Shown here piece by piece: positions 25,400 through 34,839 of a DNA stretch of 64,000 nt. The DNA comes from Ruminococcus sp. (lineage in GTDB: Bacteria; Bacillota; Clostridia; Oscillospirales; Ruminococcaceae): the NCBI GenBank assembly GCA_015066785.1, contig SVNT01000002.1:62001-126000 (forward strand). The letters run 5' to 3'. Both the position numbers and the translations under genes were made by a program. Every line of letters starts with the position of its first letter. Within the stretch, counting starts at the first letter, position 1. The notes below the pieces were generated by a model. It was not told the DNA's origin. It worked only from the letters and a program-made list of their open reading frames with translations, and did not search any database.

Positions 25400-26488
25400 A
25401 TGGCATTTATGGGTATGATATGGGCATTTGTGTTCCTTATAATAATTGCAATAGTTGTGATTGCTACGATTATCCTTTCAGCAGGATTTTTCGGAACAGG
25501 TCTTGTAACTTTTATCGTAGAGAAGATAAAAGGTAAATCAGCGGATAAAAAAGGGACACCGCGTAAGAAAAAAATATATCCCGTTATTCTTATGATTATA
25601 GGTATTGCCATAATTACTCCTCTGGCAATATACAGTCTGGTTTCATCGGCTCAGTCGGCATATACCACAAAGGAAAATTACAAAGAACTTAGATTTTGTA
25701 TCGATACAGAAAGTTATGAACAGGCAAAAATTCTTATCGATGAAGGAAAAGCCTCTGTTGATTGCACATATGATTCAAATGAAAAAGCAACAGAATACGA
25801 AGAGACACTTCTTATTCATTTTTGCAGGCTTGATAATGAAGATGATGAGAATATCGAAAAAATAAAATTCCTGATTGAAAATGGTGCCGATGTCAACCAT
25901 CGTGTCTACCGTGAAGACGGTCATTACGAATCGGATGATATGTCTTATGGCTTTAATTATGGTTGCCCTTGCGGATACACAGCCCTTATGTATGCTGTAA
26001 ACGGAGGACATGTTGAAACGGTAAAACTGCTTATCGAAAATGGCGCTGATGTGAATGTCAGAGATTGTTCCGACATGAATCTGCTTATGTATCTGTATGA
26101 TTACAACTATGCAAACACACCATCACCAACAGACGAAGAAATCATCGCTATAGCAGAATTGCTTATTGAGAATGGTGTTGATGTAAATGCAACCGATAAA
26201 TACGGACAGACAGTACTTAAATATGCAGTAAATCATAAAGCTAAAAATTACGAAGCCATAAGTTTTCTTATTGAGAATGGTGCTGATGTAAATGCAATTG
26301 ATGAATCAGGTCAGACAGTGTTTGATTATGCAATGAAAGAGGAATATGACAATTACAGACTTATAAATCTCCTTTTCAGTAACGGAGCATTGACATCAGG
26401 ACAACTTGAAAAACAGAAAGCAGAAAATACCGAAACAGAAGATTATACAGAATTTTCCGATGGCAGTTTCGGTGAATACGAAGAATAA
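25400..26488 (+). CDS. Membrane-anchored ankyrin-repeat protein
   Basis: A 362-residue protein: membrane segments at about 5-31 and 55-78, then from about residue 90 a run of ankyrin repeats with the units LIENGADVN, LLIENGADVN, LLIENGVDVN and FLIENGADVN. The C-terminus is acidic. Ankyrin arrays bind proteins; the partner is unknown. The gene is AT-rich and uses different codons (GAA, AAA, ATT) from its GC-richer neighbours, a sign of recent transfer. Ribosome site GGGGGG. It lies between two gene fragments in the putative mobile island. Confidence 0.85.
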   Translation: MAFMGMIWAFVFLIIIAIVVIATIILSAGFFGTGLVTFIVEKIKGKSADKKGTPRKKKIYPVILMIIGIAIITPLAIYSLVSSAQSAYTTKENYKELRFCIDTESYEQAKILIDEGKASVDCTYDSNEKATEYEETLLIHFCRLDNEDDENIEKIKFLIENGADVNHRVYREDGHYESDDMSYGFNYGCPCGYTALMYAVNGGHVETVKLLIENGADVNVRDCSDMNLLMYLYDYNYANTPSPTDEEIIAIAELLIENGVDVNATDKYGQTVLKYAVNHKAKNYEAISFLIENGADVNAIDESGQTVFDYAMKEEYDNYRLINLLFSNGALTSGQLEKQKAENTETEDYTEFSDGSFGEYEE

Positions 26489-26495
26489 AAAATAA

Positions 26496-26735
26496 ACCTC
26501 CTGCAAGGAAAACAATTTCCGTTTCTGCGACATTCACAGTATGCGGCATTTTTATGCCTCGGCTCTGATCAATGAGGGTGTTGACGCTGCGGCGGTTTCG
26601 GGTGCGTTAGGTCACTCGGTTATAAGTACGACAACCTCAATTTACTGCCACGCATTTCAGCAGGCACAGGCAAGAGCCGGCGACGCAATCGCTTCCGTCC
26701 TCGACTTTTCCTCAAAAGGAAAACAAGGCGCATAA
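26496..26735 (+). pseudogene. 3' remnant of a tyrosine recombinase (phage-type integrase)
   Basis: About 80 open codons after an in-frame stop. They include DIHSMRHFYASALINEG, LGHS and TTSIYCHAF, which carry the catalytic Arg, the second His and the nucleophile Tyr of tyrosine recombinases. The N-terminal and central domains are missing. It lies about 115 bp from a tRNA-Glu gene, a typical integration target, so it probably marks an old integrated element. Confidence 0.75.
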
Positions 26736-26807
26736 GTTACGCCAAAGGACAAGAATGCGGAATAAAGGACAGATAAAGGACAAAACCGAATTTCAGACAA
26801 AAAGAAA

Positions 26808-26841
26808 ACTCTCAAACGGCTGTTTTAAGCCATTTGAGAGT
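26808..26841 (-). terminator. Terminator of the tRNA-Met/tRNA-Glu transcript
   Basis: 9-bp arms ACTCTCAAA / TTTGAGAGT plus an inner stem, followed on the minus strand by TTTTCTTTTTG. Confidence 0.88.
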
Positions 26842-26849
26842 AACTGTTG

Positions 26850-26924
26850 TGGTGACCCGTACGGGAGTCGAACCCATGATTCCACCGTGAAAGGGTGGCG
26901 TCTTAACCACTTGACCAACGGGCC
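26850..26924 (-). tRNA. tRNA-Glu (anticodon TTC)
   Basis: 75 nt with CCA encoded. Acceptor arms GGCCCGT / ACGGGTC pair, the anticodon stem CCACC / GGTGG encloses CTTTCAC with TTC at 34-36, and the T-arm has GGTTCGACTCC. Second gene of a two-tRNA transcript. Confidence 0.97.
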
Positions 26925-26952
26925 GTTATGATACCGATTATTGCGGTATCAT

Positions 26953-27028
26953 TGGTAGCGGCAGTGAGATTTGAACTTACGACCTACCGGGTATGAACCG
27001 GTTGCTCTAGCCACTGAGCTATACCGCC
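26953..27028 (-). tRNA. tRNA-Met, elongator type (anticodon CAT)
   Basis: 76 nt with CCA encoded. Acceptor GGCGGTA pairs with its 3' partner, so G1-C72 is paired and it is not an initiator tRNA. The anticodon stem ACCGG / CCGGT encloses TTCATAC. A tRNA-Ile with a modified CAT anticodon cannot be ruled out. Confidence 0.93.
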
Positions 27029-27054
27029 ATAATTGCGCTTTAGCGACGGATTTT

Positions 27055-27083
27055 ATTATACCCGATTTTCAATGGCTTGTCAA
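27055..27083 (-). promoter_or_regulatory. Promoter of the tRNA pair
   Basis: Perfect TTGACA and TATAAT, 17-bp spacer, 27 bp before tRNA-Met. Confidence 0.92.
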
Positions 27084-27170
27084 TACCTTTTTTCTACATT
27101 TAAATAAAAAGTTTTATACAGATTGTATATCCACATCGCAGATATTCAATCTGTATATTATTTTGCCCTT

Positions 27171-27917
27171 TTACAGAAGATTTATACCCTCTTTTTTAAA
27201 TTCCGCCTCGAAACATACTCTTTCCCCTACCATACCGCAGAGTATAATTCCGCACTCTGTATACTTTTTGTATATCGAAAGTACCTCACCGAGAACTGCC
27301 TCGTTGACATAATTCAGGCGGAATTCGGAGTAGTTTTCCTCAAATTCCTCCTTCGGAAGTGCGTTGGTGATGATGTCGCCGTAGGTTGCGTTGTAGAGGT
27401 GACCGTTCGTGTCGACGTCGTTGTTCTGTATGGTGTATTCGCTGACAAGTTCAACATCTTTACAGTCGATTTTCCCTATACTTACGGAGGTTTCCTTCTC
27501 CTCTGTCTGCTCTACGGGCCAGGGGAATGCCGACGGGCGTTCAATCTTTCGGGTGTCAAGGTTTACACATATCCAGCCTGCCTCACCCTCGATAGCGATA
27601 CTTCCGTCCTCCGAAAACATCTCGTACCCACGCAGGTACATGGCACCCTTCTTGCCGTGTTCCCATGTGTCGACGCTCATAGTCTCGTTATTTCCGGGAA
27701 ATCTGTTGAACTTCAACGCAAGGCGTGAAACGAGGAACGCACGGTTATTCTCCCGCAGGAATTCGTATGTCATTCCTCGGTCGATATAGTCGTCGCCTGC
27801 AATCTGCGCAAAAATTTTCAGAACTGCCGACAGCTTTATTCTTCCCAGATAGTCCGTGTCGTAAAACGGAATGTATTTTTTCATATTGAAAATTCGTTTT
27901 TTCTGATTGATTTCCAT
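27171..27917 (-). CDS. Acyl-ACP thioesterase
   Basis: A 248-residue protein with two hot-dog domains. The second has NNDVDTNGHLYNATYGD, which matches the D-x-N-x-H active-site region of FatA/FatB-type bacterial thioesterases; the first has FYDTDYLGRIKLSA. It would release free fatty acids from acyl-ACP in the cytoplasm. The start is ATG with AGGAAAAGC upstream. Downstream of serS on the same strand, separated by a likely terminator. Confidence 0.88.
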   Translation of the reverse strand: MEINQKKRIFNMKKYIPFYDTDYLGRIKLSAVLKIFAQIAGDDYIDRGMTYEFLRENNRAFLVSRLALKFNRFPGNNETMSVDTWEHGKKGAMYLRGYEMFSEDGSIAIEGEAGWICVNLDTRKIERPSAFPWPVEQTEEKETSVSIGKIDCKDVELVSEYTIQNNDVDTNGHLYNATYGDIITNALPKEEFEENYSEFRLNYVNEAVLGEVLSIYKKYTECGIILCGMVGERVCFEAEFKKEGINLL

Positions 27918-27997
27918 AGCTTTTCCTATACTTTCTGTATATTTGTATATGTTTTATACCGTATGTGCGTGAAATTCAGCGAAAAATTCAAATAATA

Positions 27998-28024
27998 CTG
28001 CGGGCAGTAGGAAACCGCCCGCAG
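27998..28024 (-). terminator. Likely terminator after serS
   Basis: 8-bp GC-rich arms CTGCGGGC / GCCCGCAG followed on the minus strand by TATTATTTG; the T-run is weak. Confidence 0.6.
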
Positions 28025-28030
28025 AAAAAA

Positions 28031-29320
28031 TTACTTGATGATGTCTGTGCCCATGAACTTTCTGAGAGCCTCGGGAACGATAACGCTTCCGTCAGCCTGC
28101 TGATAGTTTTCGAGGATTGCCGCAACTGTTCTTCCGACTGCAACGCCTGAGCCGTTGAGTGTGTGAACGAACTGGGGCTTTTCACCGTTTGCCGCTCTGT
28201 ACTTGATGTTTGCACGGCGTGCCTGGTAGTCAACGAAGTTTGAACAGCTTGAGATTTCAACATATCTGTTGTAGGACGGCATCCATACTTCGATGTCGTA
28301 TGTCTTTGCCGAGCTGAATCCGATGTCGCCCGTTGAAAGTGCAACCACACGGTAAGGAAGTCCGAGTCCCTGGAGAACTCTCTCAGCGTCCTTTGTAAGA
28401 CTTTCAAGCTCGTCCCATGAAGATTCGGGGGTTGTGAACTTTACAAGCTCAACCTTGTTGAACTGGTGCTGACGGATAAGTCCTCTCGAGTCACGGCCTG
28501 CCGAACCTGCCTCTGCTCTGAAGCAAGCGGAATATGCGCAGTACTTTATCGGGAGCTGGTCTGCACTGAGGATTTCCTCACGGTGAATGTTTGTAACGGG
28601 AACTTCCGCTGTCGGAATGAGGAAGTAGTCTGTGTCCTTGTTGTCCTCTGCATTCACGAGCTTGTATGCGTCTTCCTCAAACTTGGGGAGCTGACCTGTA
28701 CCTGTCATCGACGCTCTGTTTACCATATAGGGCGGAAGAATTTCGGTGTAGCCGTTTTCTGTATGTGTGTCAAGGAAGTAGCTGATTACTGCTCTCTCGA
28801 GCTTTGCGCCGAGCTTCTTGTAGAAGTGGAATCTTGCGCCTGTAACCTTTGCAGCTGTTTCGGGGTCGAGGATGTCGAGGTCCTTACCGATGTCCCAGTG
28901 TGCCTTGGGCTCGAAGTCGAACTTGTTCGGCTCTCCCCACTTTCTGAGCTCAACATTCTCGCTGTCGTCCTTGCCGATAGGTGTTGTGTCGGAGGGGATG
29001 TTCGGGATTGAAAGAAGAAGGAACTTCTGTCTTTCCTCAAGCTCTGAAACCTTCACGCCGCTCTGCTTGATTTTCTCGGAAAGCTCCTTCATCTCTGCCA
29101 TAACAGCGGTTGTATCCTCGCCGTTCTTCTTCATAACGGGAATCTGCTTTGAAACCTTGTTCTGCTCCGCCTTGAGATTGTCTGTTTCGGTCGAGAGCTT
29201 TCTTCTCTCAACGTCGATAGAAAGAATTTCATCTACAAAAGCGTCGTAGTCTGAATTTCTTGTTCTGAGCTTTGCCTTTACTTCATCTGGGTTTTCACGG
29301 ATTACTCTGATGTCTAACAT
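28031..29320 (-). CDS. serS: SerS, seryl-tRNA synthetase
   Basis: A 429-residue class II synthetase: [18 protein letters not shown] start, an N-terminal coiled-coil arm (about 30-105) that grips tRNA-Ser, then the catalytic core with motif 2 [15 protein letters not shown] and motif 3 near [16 protein letters not shown]. It charges tRNA-Ser. It follows parB by 28 bp, the arrangement often seen at the end of the origin-proximal operon. Ribosome site GAGGTAA. No T-box leader is present. Confidence 0.97.
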   Translation of the reverse strand: MLDIRVIRENPDEVKAKLRTRNSDYDAFVDEILSIDVERRKLSTETDNLKAEQNKVSKQIPVMKKNGEDTTAVMAEMKELSEKIKQSGVKVSELEERQKFLLLSIPNIPSDTTPIGKDDSENVELRKWGEPNKFDFEPKAHWDIGKDLDILDPETAAKVTGARFHFYKKLGAKLERAVISYFLDTHTENGYTEILPPYMVNRASMTGTGQLPKFEEDAYKLVNAEDNKDTDYFLIPTAEVPVTNIHREEILSADQLPIKYCAYSACFRAEAGSAGRDSRGLIRQHQFNKVELVKFTTPESSWDELESLTKDAERVLQGLGLPYRVVALSTGDIGFSSAKTYDIEVWMPSYNRYVEISSCSNFVDYQARRANIKYRAANGEKPQFVHTLNGSGVAVGRTVAAILENYQQADGSVIVPEALRKFMGTDIIK

Positions 29321-29348
29321 TTTAAATTACCTCTTTTATATTGAAATT

Positions 29349-30203
29349 TTAATTTTCCTTTGTCAGCAGCTTTGCTATCGCACCGAGGTCTTCCTCGTTG
29401 TAGAATTCAAGGGTGAGTTTTCCCTTTCCGTCGGAGTAGCTCACCTGCACCTTACGCTGAAGGCTGTCACGGAGGGCGATTTCCATCTCTTTATAATAAG
29501 TACCGACCTTTGCCTCGTTTTCTTTCTTCGGGGCTTTCGGCTTTGCGGCGCTTACTGCCTTTTCAAGCTGTCTTACAGTGAACGCTCCCGACTTGACCTG
29601 CTTTGCAAGTGTGATGAGAAGCTCTTCATCCTCCACTCCGAGAAGTACCTTTGCAGCACCGACGGAAACATCACCGTCACGCACCATGTCAAGCACTTCG
29701 TCGGGGAGTTTGAGAAGTCGGATTGCATTCGTTATCGACGCTCTAGACTTGCCGACAATTTCGGAAAGTCTTTCCTGCGTGATGTCGTACTGCTCGATAA
29801 GTTCGTTGTACGCCTGCGCCTCATCTATGGGGTTGAGGTTTTCACGGAGCATATTTTCGACAAGTGCAATCTGCGCTGTCTGGAAGTCGTCATGCTCCTG
29901 AATGATTACGGGAACTTCCCTGTCCGTCCAGCCGAGCATACGGCAGGCACGCCAGCGTCTTTCACCTGCGATTATCTGATACATTCCGTTGTCAAGCGGT
30001 CTTACGATGATGGGCTGTAAAAGCCCGAACTCGTTGATGGAGTCTGCAAGCTCACGGATTTTATCTTCGTTGAACTCCTTACGGGGCTGGGACTTGTTCG
30101 GCTCCATATCCAGTATGCGAAGCGTCTGCTTCGGCTGGATTGATACCGAGTTGTCGCCGAAAAGGTCGTCAAGACCTGACCCGAGGCTTAATTTTTTCGC
30201 CAT
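29349..30203 (-). CDS. parB: ParB/Spo0J, chromosome partition protein
   Basis: A 284-residue ParB: the N-terminal Soj-interacting segment (LGSGLDDLFGDN), the CTP-binding domain with GERRWRA (80-86), a helix-turn-helix (about 140-165) and a C-terminal dimer domain. It loads at parS sites, slides as a CTP clamp and recruits SMC. It lies 28 bp before serS, but is cut off from soj by the 640-bp gap that holds repeat copy D. Confidence 0.96.
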   Translation of the reverse strand: MAKKLSLGSGLDDLFGDNSVSIQPKQTLRILDMEPNKSQPRKEFNEDKIRELADSINEFGLLQPIIVRPLDNGMYQIIAGERRWRACRMLGWTDREVPVIIQEHDDFQTAQIALVENMLRENLNPIDEAQAYNELIEQYDITQERLSEIVGKSRASITNAIRLLKLPDEVLDMVRDGDVSVGAAKVLLGVEDEELLITLAKQVKSGAFTVRQLEKAVSAAKPKAPKKENEAKVGTYYKEMEIALRDSLQRKVQVSYSDGKGKLTLEFYNEEDLGAIAKLLTKEN

Positions 30204-30289
30204 TCACAGCATCTCCTTTGCTATAATAATTCTTTAGGTACAACGCACGGTATCGTCGCCGTGCGGATAAAGTTACTCTGTTTTATTGT

Positions 30290-30846
30290 GCGTCACGCCG
30301 CTTTCGTTTTGCAGAGAATTTCGCACTCTGCGGAGTGCGACCTACTTTTTGTTTCGCAAAAAAGTAGGCAAAATGCGCCTCCTGCGGAGAGCTACATTTT
30401 CCCCGCCGACGTTGCGGCGGTTGAAAATGTTGTCATTATATCCGTGCGGGAGAAGAATTGTCCCGCGCCCTTAGCTAGCCCTGCCAATGCGCCCGCACGG
30501 AGTGTTCTCTGCCCGCACTAATCTGTCTTGCCGACTAGCAAGAAAAACCGATACAACTGATTAAACCGCATAAAAGAGATAACTCCCGATAAAATAATTT
30601 TTTATTGCCTCTTGCGGAAAAGTATACAACGATTTTTTGTTAAAGTGAGCGTATGCGAACGGTATTCAAAAAATCGTAAGCTCTCCGCAGGAGCGCCCCT
30701 TTGCTTTCTTTCCGTGCGTACGGAAAGAAAGTCGCACTCCGCAGAGTGCGAAAGCTCTTCGGAACAACACTTGTAAAGTCACCGTGCCAAAAACTTTATC
30801 TTACTTCATCAGAAACGATGCGAATTGCCTGCGGCGCCTCGCCCCC
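30290..30846 (-). repeat. Large modular palindromic repeat, copy D
   Basis: Core 30394-30677. Left side: GAGAATTTCGCACTCTGCGG and the CCTACTTTTT hairpin. Right side: CTTTCTTTCCGTGC hairpin, GTCGCACTCC palindrome, then the outer module, which ends against the soj stop codon. No AAAGGGTACTG hairpin here. It sits between soj and parB, which normally adjoin or overlap. Confidence 0.9.
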
Positions 30847-31611
30847 TCACTGCTGGCGGGAGAGAAATTCCTTTGCAAGCTCCTCGTAGCTCTGCGCACC
30901 ACGGGAGGATTTATCGTAATACATTACAGGCTTGCCGAACGACGGCGCCTCGGAAAGTCTTACATTTCTGGGGATTGCCGTCTTGTACACTTTCTTCGGG
31001 AAATGCTTTTTAACCTCCCCCACAACCTGATTTGTGAGGTTGAGTCTTCCGTCAAACATCGTGAAGAGAATTCCCTCGATGTCGATTGTCGGGTTGTAGC
31101 CCTGCTTTACAAGTCGGATTGTTTCGATAAGCTGTGAAAGTCCCTCGAGCGAATAGAACTCGCACTGGAGAGGGATGATTACCGTGTCCGCCGCACAAAG
31201 TCCGTTGAGGGTGAGCATTCCAAGTTCGGGCGGGCAGTCGATGAAGATGAAGTCGTAATCCTGCTTTACGGTGAGGAGCTGCATCTTCAGTCTGTTCATA
31301 CGGTTGTCCATTTCGACAAGTCGGATTATCGCACCTGCAAGGTCTGCGGTTGCGGCTGTTATGTCCACGCCCTCGAAAGCGGTCTTGATTATCGCCTCGT
31401 TCATTCTGCAGTTGCCGATGAGTATGTCGTATGTAGTGTAGCTTACGGTTTTTTTCTTTATTCCGAAACCGCTTGTTGTATTTCCCTGTGCGTCCATATC
31501 TATGCAGAGGACTTTTTTACCCACACTGCCGAGGTACGCCGCAAGGTTTACAACGGAAGTGGATTTTCCCACTCCGCCTTTCTGGTTTGCAACAGCTATG
31601 ATTTTTCCCAT
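30847..31611 (-). CDS. soj: Soj/ParA, chromosome partition ATPase
   Basis: A 254-residue ParA ATPase starting MGKIIAVANQKGGVGKST with the deviant Walker A KGGVGKST (11-18) and Walker B FIFIDCPPELG. It works with ParB in origin segregation and can act on DnaA. It has its own promoter (31687-31714), which fits with its separation from noc by repeat E and from parB by repeat D. Confidence 0.95.
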   Translation of the reverse strand: MGKIIAVANQKGGVGKSTSVVNLAAYLGSVGKKVLCIDMDAQGNTTSGFGIKKKTVSYTTYDILIGNCRMNEAIIKTAFEGVDITAATADLAGAIIRLVEMDNRMNRLKMQLLTVKQDYDFIFIDCPPELGMLTLNGLCAADTVIIPLQCEFYSLEGLSQLIETIRLVKQGYNPTIDIEGILFTMFDGRLNLTNQVVGEVKKHFPKKVYKTAIPRNVRLSEAPSFGKPVMYYDKSSRGAQSYEELAKEFLSRQQ

Positions 31612-31686
31612 TGTTGTTACCTTTCCTTTTTACTCTCTTATTTCCATTTTATTACATTTATTTTCGTAATACAAATATCAATACTT

Positions 31687-31714
31687 ATTATAACACAAAA
31701 CTGAAAAAAATCAA
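31687..31714 (-). promoter_or_regulatory. Promoter of soj
   Basis: TTGATT and TATAAT on the minus strand with a 16-bp spacer, directly beside the edge of repeat copy E. Confidence 0.7.
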
Positions 31715-31715
31715 G

Positions 31716-32270
31716 ATGGCGCTTCGCCGCAGAGGGATATACTTTCTGCTTGTGCAGAAAGTATCAAAGACACACTCCTGCGGAGAGCTTACGATTTTTT
31801 GTGATACCGTTCGCATACGCTCACTTTAACAAAAAATCGTTGTATATTTTTCCGCAAGAGGCAATAAAAAATTATTTTATCGGGAGTTATCTCTCTTATG
31901 CGGTTTAATCAGTCGCATCGTTTTTCTTGCTAGTCGGCAAGAAAAATTAGTGCGGGCTGAAAATACTTCGTGCGGGCGCATTGGCAGGGCTAGCTAAGGG
32001 CGCGGGACAATTTTTCTCCCGCACGGATATAGCGACAACATTTTCAACCGCCGCAACGTCGGCGGGGAAAATGTAGCCTCTGCGGCGAGCAGTCGCATTT
32101 TGCCTACTTTTTTGCGAAACAAAAAGTAGGTCGCGGGAGCAATACGCAGTATTGCGCGAGCGAAAGCGCTCCGCAGAGCGCAATCCCAAAAAGACAAAGA
32201 CTTTTTCATTTCTTTATTAAGCATAAAAAATTTCGACGCCCAAAGAAAAAAAGCCCTCTGTAACCCATCA
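31716..32270 (+). repeat. Large modular palindromic repeat, copy E
   Basis: Core 31791-32075, same orientation as A and B. Left side: ATACTTTCTGC / GCAGAAAGTAT hairpin. Right side: CCTACTTTTTTG hairpin, AATACGCAGTATTGCG palindrome, GCGCTCCGCAGAGCGC, and the CATTTCTTTATTAAGCAT module. It separates noc from soj. Confidence 0.9.
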
Positions 32271-32299
32271 CCCCTACATCTTGTGGCAAAAAACAAAAA

Positions 32300-32335
32300 C
32301 ACCTCAAAATGTTCCACATGGAACATTCCGAGGTG
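32300..32335 (-). terminator. Terminator after noc, enclosing a parS-like palindrome
   Basis: Outer arms CACCTC / GAGGTG and inner arms TGTTCCA / TGGAACA, with TTTTTGTTTTTT following on the minus strand, just past the noc stop. The inner 16-mer (32310-32325) recurs at 36727, 37008 and, with one change, 41786. Confidence 0.85.
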
Positions 32336-32342
32336 CCTTGCC

Positions 32343-33158
32343 CTATCCCTTTCTGATAGGAATGACTATCCGATACTCAATGCAGTCATCGGATTTTATT
32401 TTTTCCGACACAGCGTCGATTCCCGCCGCCTGCATCGTTTCGATTGCCCTGTTTATCGAGTTGACGAAAAGCCGCACATCTCCGCCGAAGACAACGCTCC
32501 GCTTTTTCAGGCTTTCCTTTTCCCTTTCGGTGCCGAGTATCTGCTCTATCATCGCCTCGGTGCGCTCGACATTCATTCCGCCCTTGATTATCCGCTCGAT
32601 TGCAAGCTCACGCTGTTCCTGGGTGCGAAGCTTCAGCAGTGCCCGTGCGTGTCTTTCCGTCAGACCGTTTTCGGTGATACGCTCCATCTCTGCGGGGGAG
32701 AGCTTCAGCAGTCGGAGTTTATTCGCAATAGTCGACTGCGCCTTGCCGAGTCTTATGGCGGCGTCCTCCTGCGTCATTCCGTAGAAGTCGATAAGCTTTT
32801 CGATTGCGAATGCCTCCTCGAAGCAGGATAAATCCTGCCGCTGAATATTCTCGACGAGGGCAAGCACGGCGGAGTTCCTCTCCGTCACATTCACGACAAT
32901 GCAGGGAACTTCCGTCAGCCCCGCAAGCCTTGCCGCACGGAGTCTTCTTTCGCCCGAAATCAGCTCGTAGCTTCCGTTTACCCGTCGCACCGAAAGTGGC
33001 TGGAGTATTCCGTTCTGCCGTATGCTCTCGGCGAGGAAGGAAAGCTCCGTCTCGTCGAAGGTTCTCCTCGGCTGGTGCGGGTTCGGAAGGATTTCCTTTT
33101 CGGCGATGTGGATTACCTTGCCCGACACCTTGTCCTTTGTCCCGAAAATAGTTGCCAT
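32343..33158 (-). CDS. noc: Noc, nucleoid occlusion protein (ParB paralogue)
   Basis: A 271-residue ParB-family protein between rsmG and soj, the place of noc in Bacillus. It has the CTP-binding GERRLRA (69-75), PNPHQPRRTF and a helix-turn-helix (about 130-155). Noc blocks septum formation over the chromosome. An amphipathic N-terminal membrane helix, as in B. subtilis Noc, is not obvious (MATIFGTKDKVSG). Function as Noc is therefore from synteny; it could be a second ParB. Ribosome site GAGGAGG. Confidence 0.85.
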   Translation of the reverse strand: MATIFGTKDKVSGKVIHIAEKEILPNPHQPRRTFDETELSFLAESIRQNGILQPLSVRRVNGSYELISGERRLRAARLAGLTEVPCIVVNVTERNSAVLALVENIQRQDLSCFEEAFAIEKLIDFYGMTQEDAAIRLGKAQSTIANKLRLLKLSPAEMERITENGLTERHARALLKLRTQEQRELAIERIIKGGMNVERTEAMIEQILGTEREKESLKKRSVVFGGDVRLFVNSINRAIETMQAAGIDAVSEKIKSDDCIEYRIVIPIRKG

Positions 33159-33258
33159 ATTTTTTTACCTCCTCAACATATTGTATTTCCCGAGTTCATT
33201 CTAGCAAAAAATATACCACATTTCCACACAAAAATATCGGGAGATTTCTGCAAAAAAA

Positions 33259-33282
33259 CAAGCGTTCCTTGTGGAACGCCTG
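33259..33282. terminator. Bidirectional terminator upstream of noc
   Basis: 10-bp arms around TTGT (AGCGTTCC / GGAACGCC core), with A and T runs on both sides. It would end transcripts arriving from rsmG through repeat F. Confidence 0.8.
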
Positions 33283-33354
33283 TTTTTGTTTTCTTTATCC
33301 TACGATTTCAGCGGAGATTTTGTCGGAATTTCAAGTTATTTTTTCTTGCAGTGG

Positions 33355-34137
33355 CAGGGGCGCTGGGGGGCAAGCGTGACGCACGGTTAAAGCAGATTTA
33401 CTTTGTTCGCTCGGTAACGGTACAAGCGTTATGTCGGAAGAATGGCTCGGCGGCGGCGCCTCGCCGCTTTCGCTTGCGCAATTAAAAGTTCAGCGATGAA
33501 ATTTTTTATGCTGAATAAAGAAATGAAAAAGTCTTTGTCTTTTCGGGATTGCGCTCTGCGGAGCGCTTTTCGCTCGCGGGACTTCGTCCCTTCCGCGACC
33601 TACTTTCCGTGTGTGCGGAAAGTAGGCAAAGGCACACTCTTGCAGAGGGCTACATTTTCCCCGCCGACGTTGCGGCGGTTGAAAATGTTGTCGCTGTATC
33701 CGTGCGGGATAACAAATGTCCCGCGCCCTTAGCTAGCCTTGCCAATGCGCCCGCACGGAGTATTCTCTGCCCGCACTAATCTGTCTTGCCGACTAGCAAG
33801 AAAAAACGATGTAACTGATTAAATCGCATAAGAGAGATAACTCCCGATAAAATATTTTTTTACTGCCTCTTGCGGAAAAATATACAACGATTTTTTGTTA
33901 AAGTGAGCGTATGCGAACGGTATTTCAAAAAATCGTAAGCTCTCCGCAGGAGTGTGTCTTTGATACTTTCTGCACAAGCAGAAAGTATATCCTCTGCGGT
34001 GGCTCACCGCAAAAAAGGGTACTGAATTTCTCCAGTACCCTTTTAATTATAGCTTATAACTTGTACCGTTACCGAGCGGATAAAGTAAATCTGTTTTATC
34101 CGTGCGTCACGCTTGCCCGCAGGGGCTCCCTGCCGCC
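33355..34137 (-). repeat. Large modular palindromic repeat, copy F
   Basis: Core 33652-33936. The left flank has the outer module (GCAAGCGTGACGCACGG), a GGCTCGGCGGCGGCG segment, the CATTTCTTTATTCAGCAT module and the CCTACTTTCCG hairpin. The right flank has the ATACTTTCTGC hairpin, a GGTGGCTCACC palindrome, a terminator-like hairpin (34013-34044) and the outer module, which ends at the rsmG stop codon. It separates rsmG from noc. Confidence 0.9.
34013..34044 (-). terminator. Terminator-like hairpin of copy F, after rsmG
   Basis: 12-bp arms AAAAGGGTACTG / CAGTACCCTTTT, with A and T runs, about 95 bp past the rsmG stop. Confidence 0.8.
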
Positions 34138-34839
34138 TCACCGCTTCGCCGTCTTTTTTATCTGCGCTGTCGTTCTGGGGTAATTCTTCGGGGTGGGGGC
34201 GGTTTTTCTCACGACAATCAGCTTTCTTCCGTCGCCGCAGGGGAGAGCATACTCCTCCGCCCTTTCGATTTTTCCGCCGAGAGCGGCTATTATCTTCTCC
34301 GCCGCCGCTGTGTCTTCCGACGGGCCCTTGAGTGCCAGGAACACTCCTCCGACTTTCACATATGGCAGACAATACTCCGCTAAAACGGGGAGAGCCGCCA
34401 CTGCCCTTGCGGTTGCGACGTCGAACTTCTCACGCAGGTCGGGATTTCTTCCGCCGTCCTCTGCCCTTGCGTGAATACACTCCGCCGAAAGTCCGAGAGC
34501 GCCCGAAACCTCCGACAAAAAGTTTATCCTCTTATTGAGGCTGTCGAGGAGTGTTATTTTTATATCCTCACGAAAAATCCTCATCGGGATTGCAGGAAAG
34601 CCTGCGCCCGTGCCGACATCAATCACCGTTGCCCCCGAGGGAATTTCCGCAATGGTGAGGGGCAGAACGCTATCGAGGAAATGCTTTTCGCATATGCCCT
34701 CGTCGTCGGTTATCGCCGTGAGGTTTATCTTTTCGTTCCATTCGACGAGCATTTTCGCATATACCGAGAAATCCTCCGCCTGCTTGTCGGTGAGGGGTAT
34801 TCCCTGCCCGTCGAAAAGGCTTATGAGTTTACTTTTCAT
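34138..34839 (-). CDS. rsmG: RsmG (GidB), 16S rRNA G527 methyltransferase
   Basis: A 233-residue SAM-dependent methyltransferase: NEKINLTAI, then the SAM-binding [15 protein letters not shown], and [11 protein letters not shown] further on. It makes m7G527 in 16S rRNA. The ATG follows GGGAGGT and overlaps the end of mnmG by 11 bp, so the two are coupled. The stop codon abuts repeat F. Confidence 0.96.
   Translation of the reverse strand: MKSKLISLFDGQGIPLTDKQAEDFSVYAKMLVEWNEKINLTAITDDEGICEKHFLDSVLPLTIAEIPSGATVIDVGTGAGFPAIPMRIFREDIKITLLDSLNKRINFLSEVSGALGLSAECIHARAEDGGRNPDLREKFDVATARAVAALPVLAEYCLPYVKVGGVFLALKGPSEDTAAAEKIIAALGGKIERAEEYALPCGDGRKLIVVRKTAPTPKNYPRTTAQIKKTAKR

Noticed and set aside
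29321-29348. T-box leader for serS
   Set aside because: Only 28 bp separate parB from serS, far too short for a T-box.
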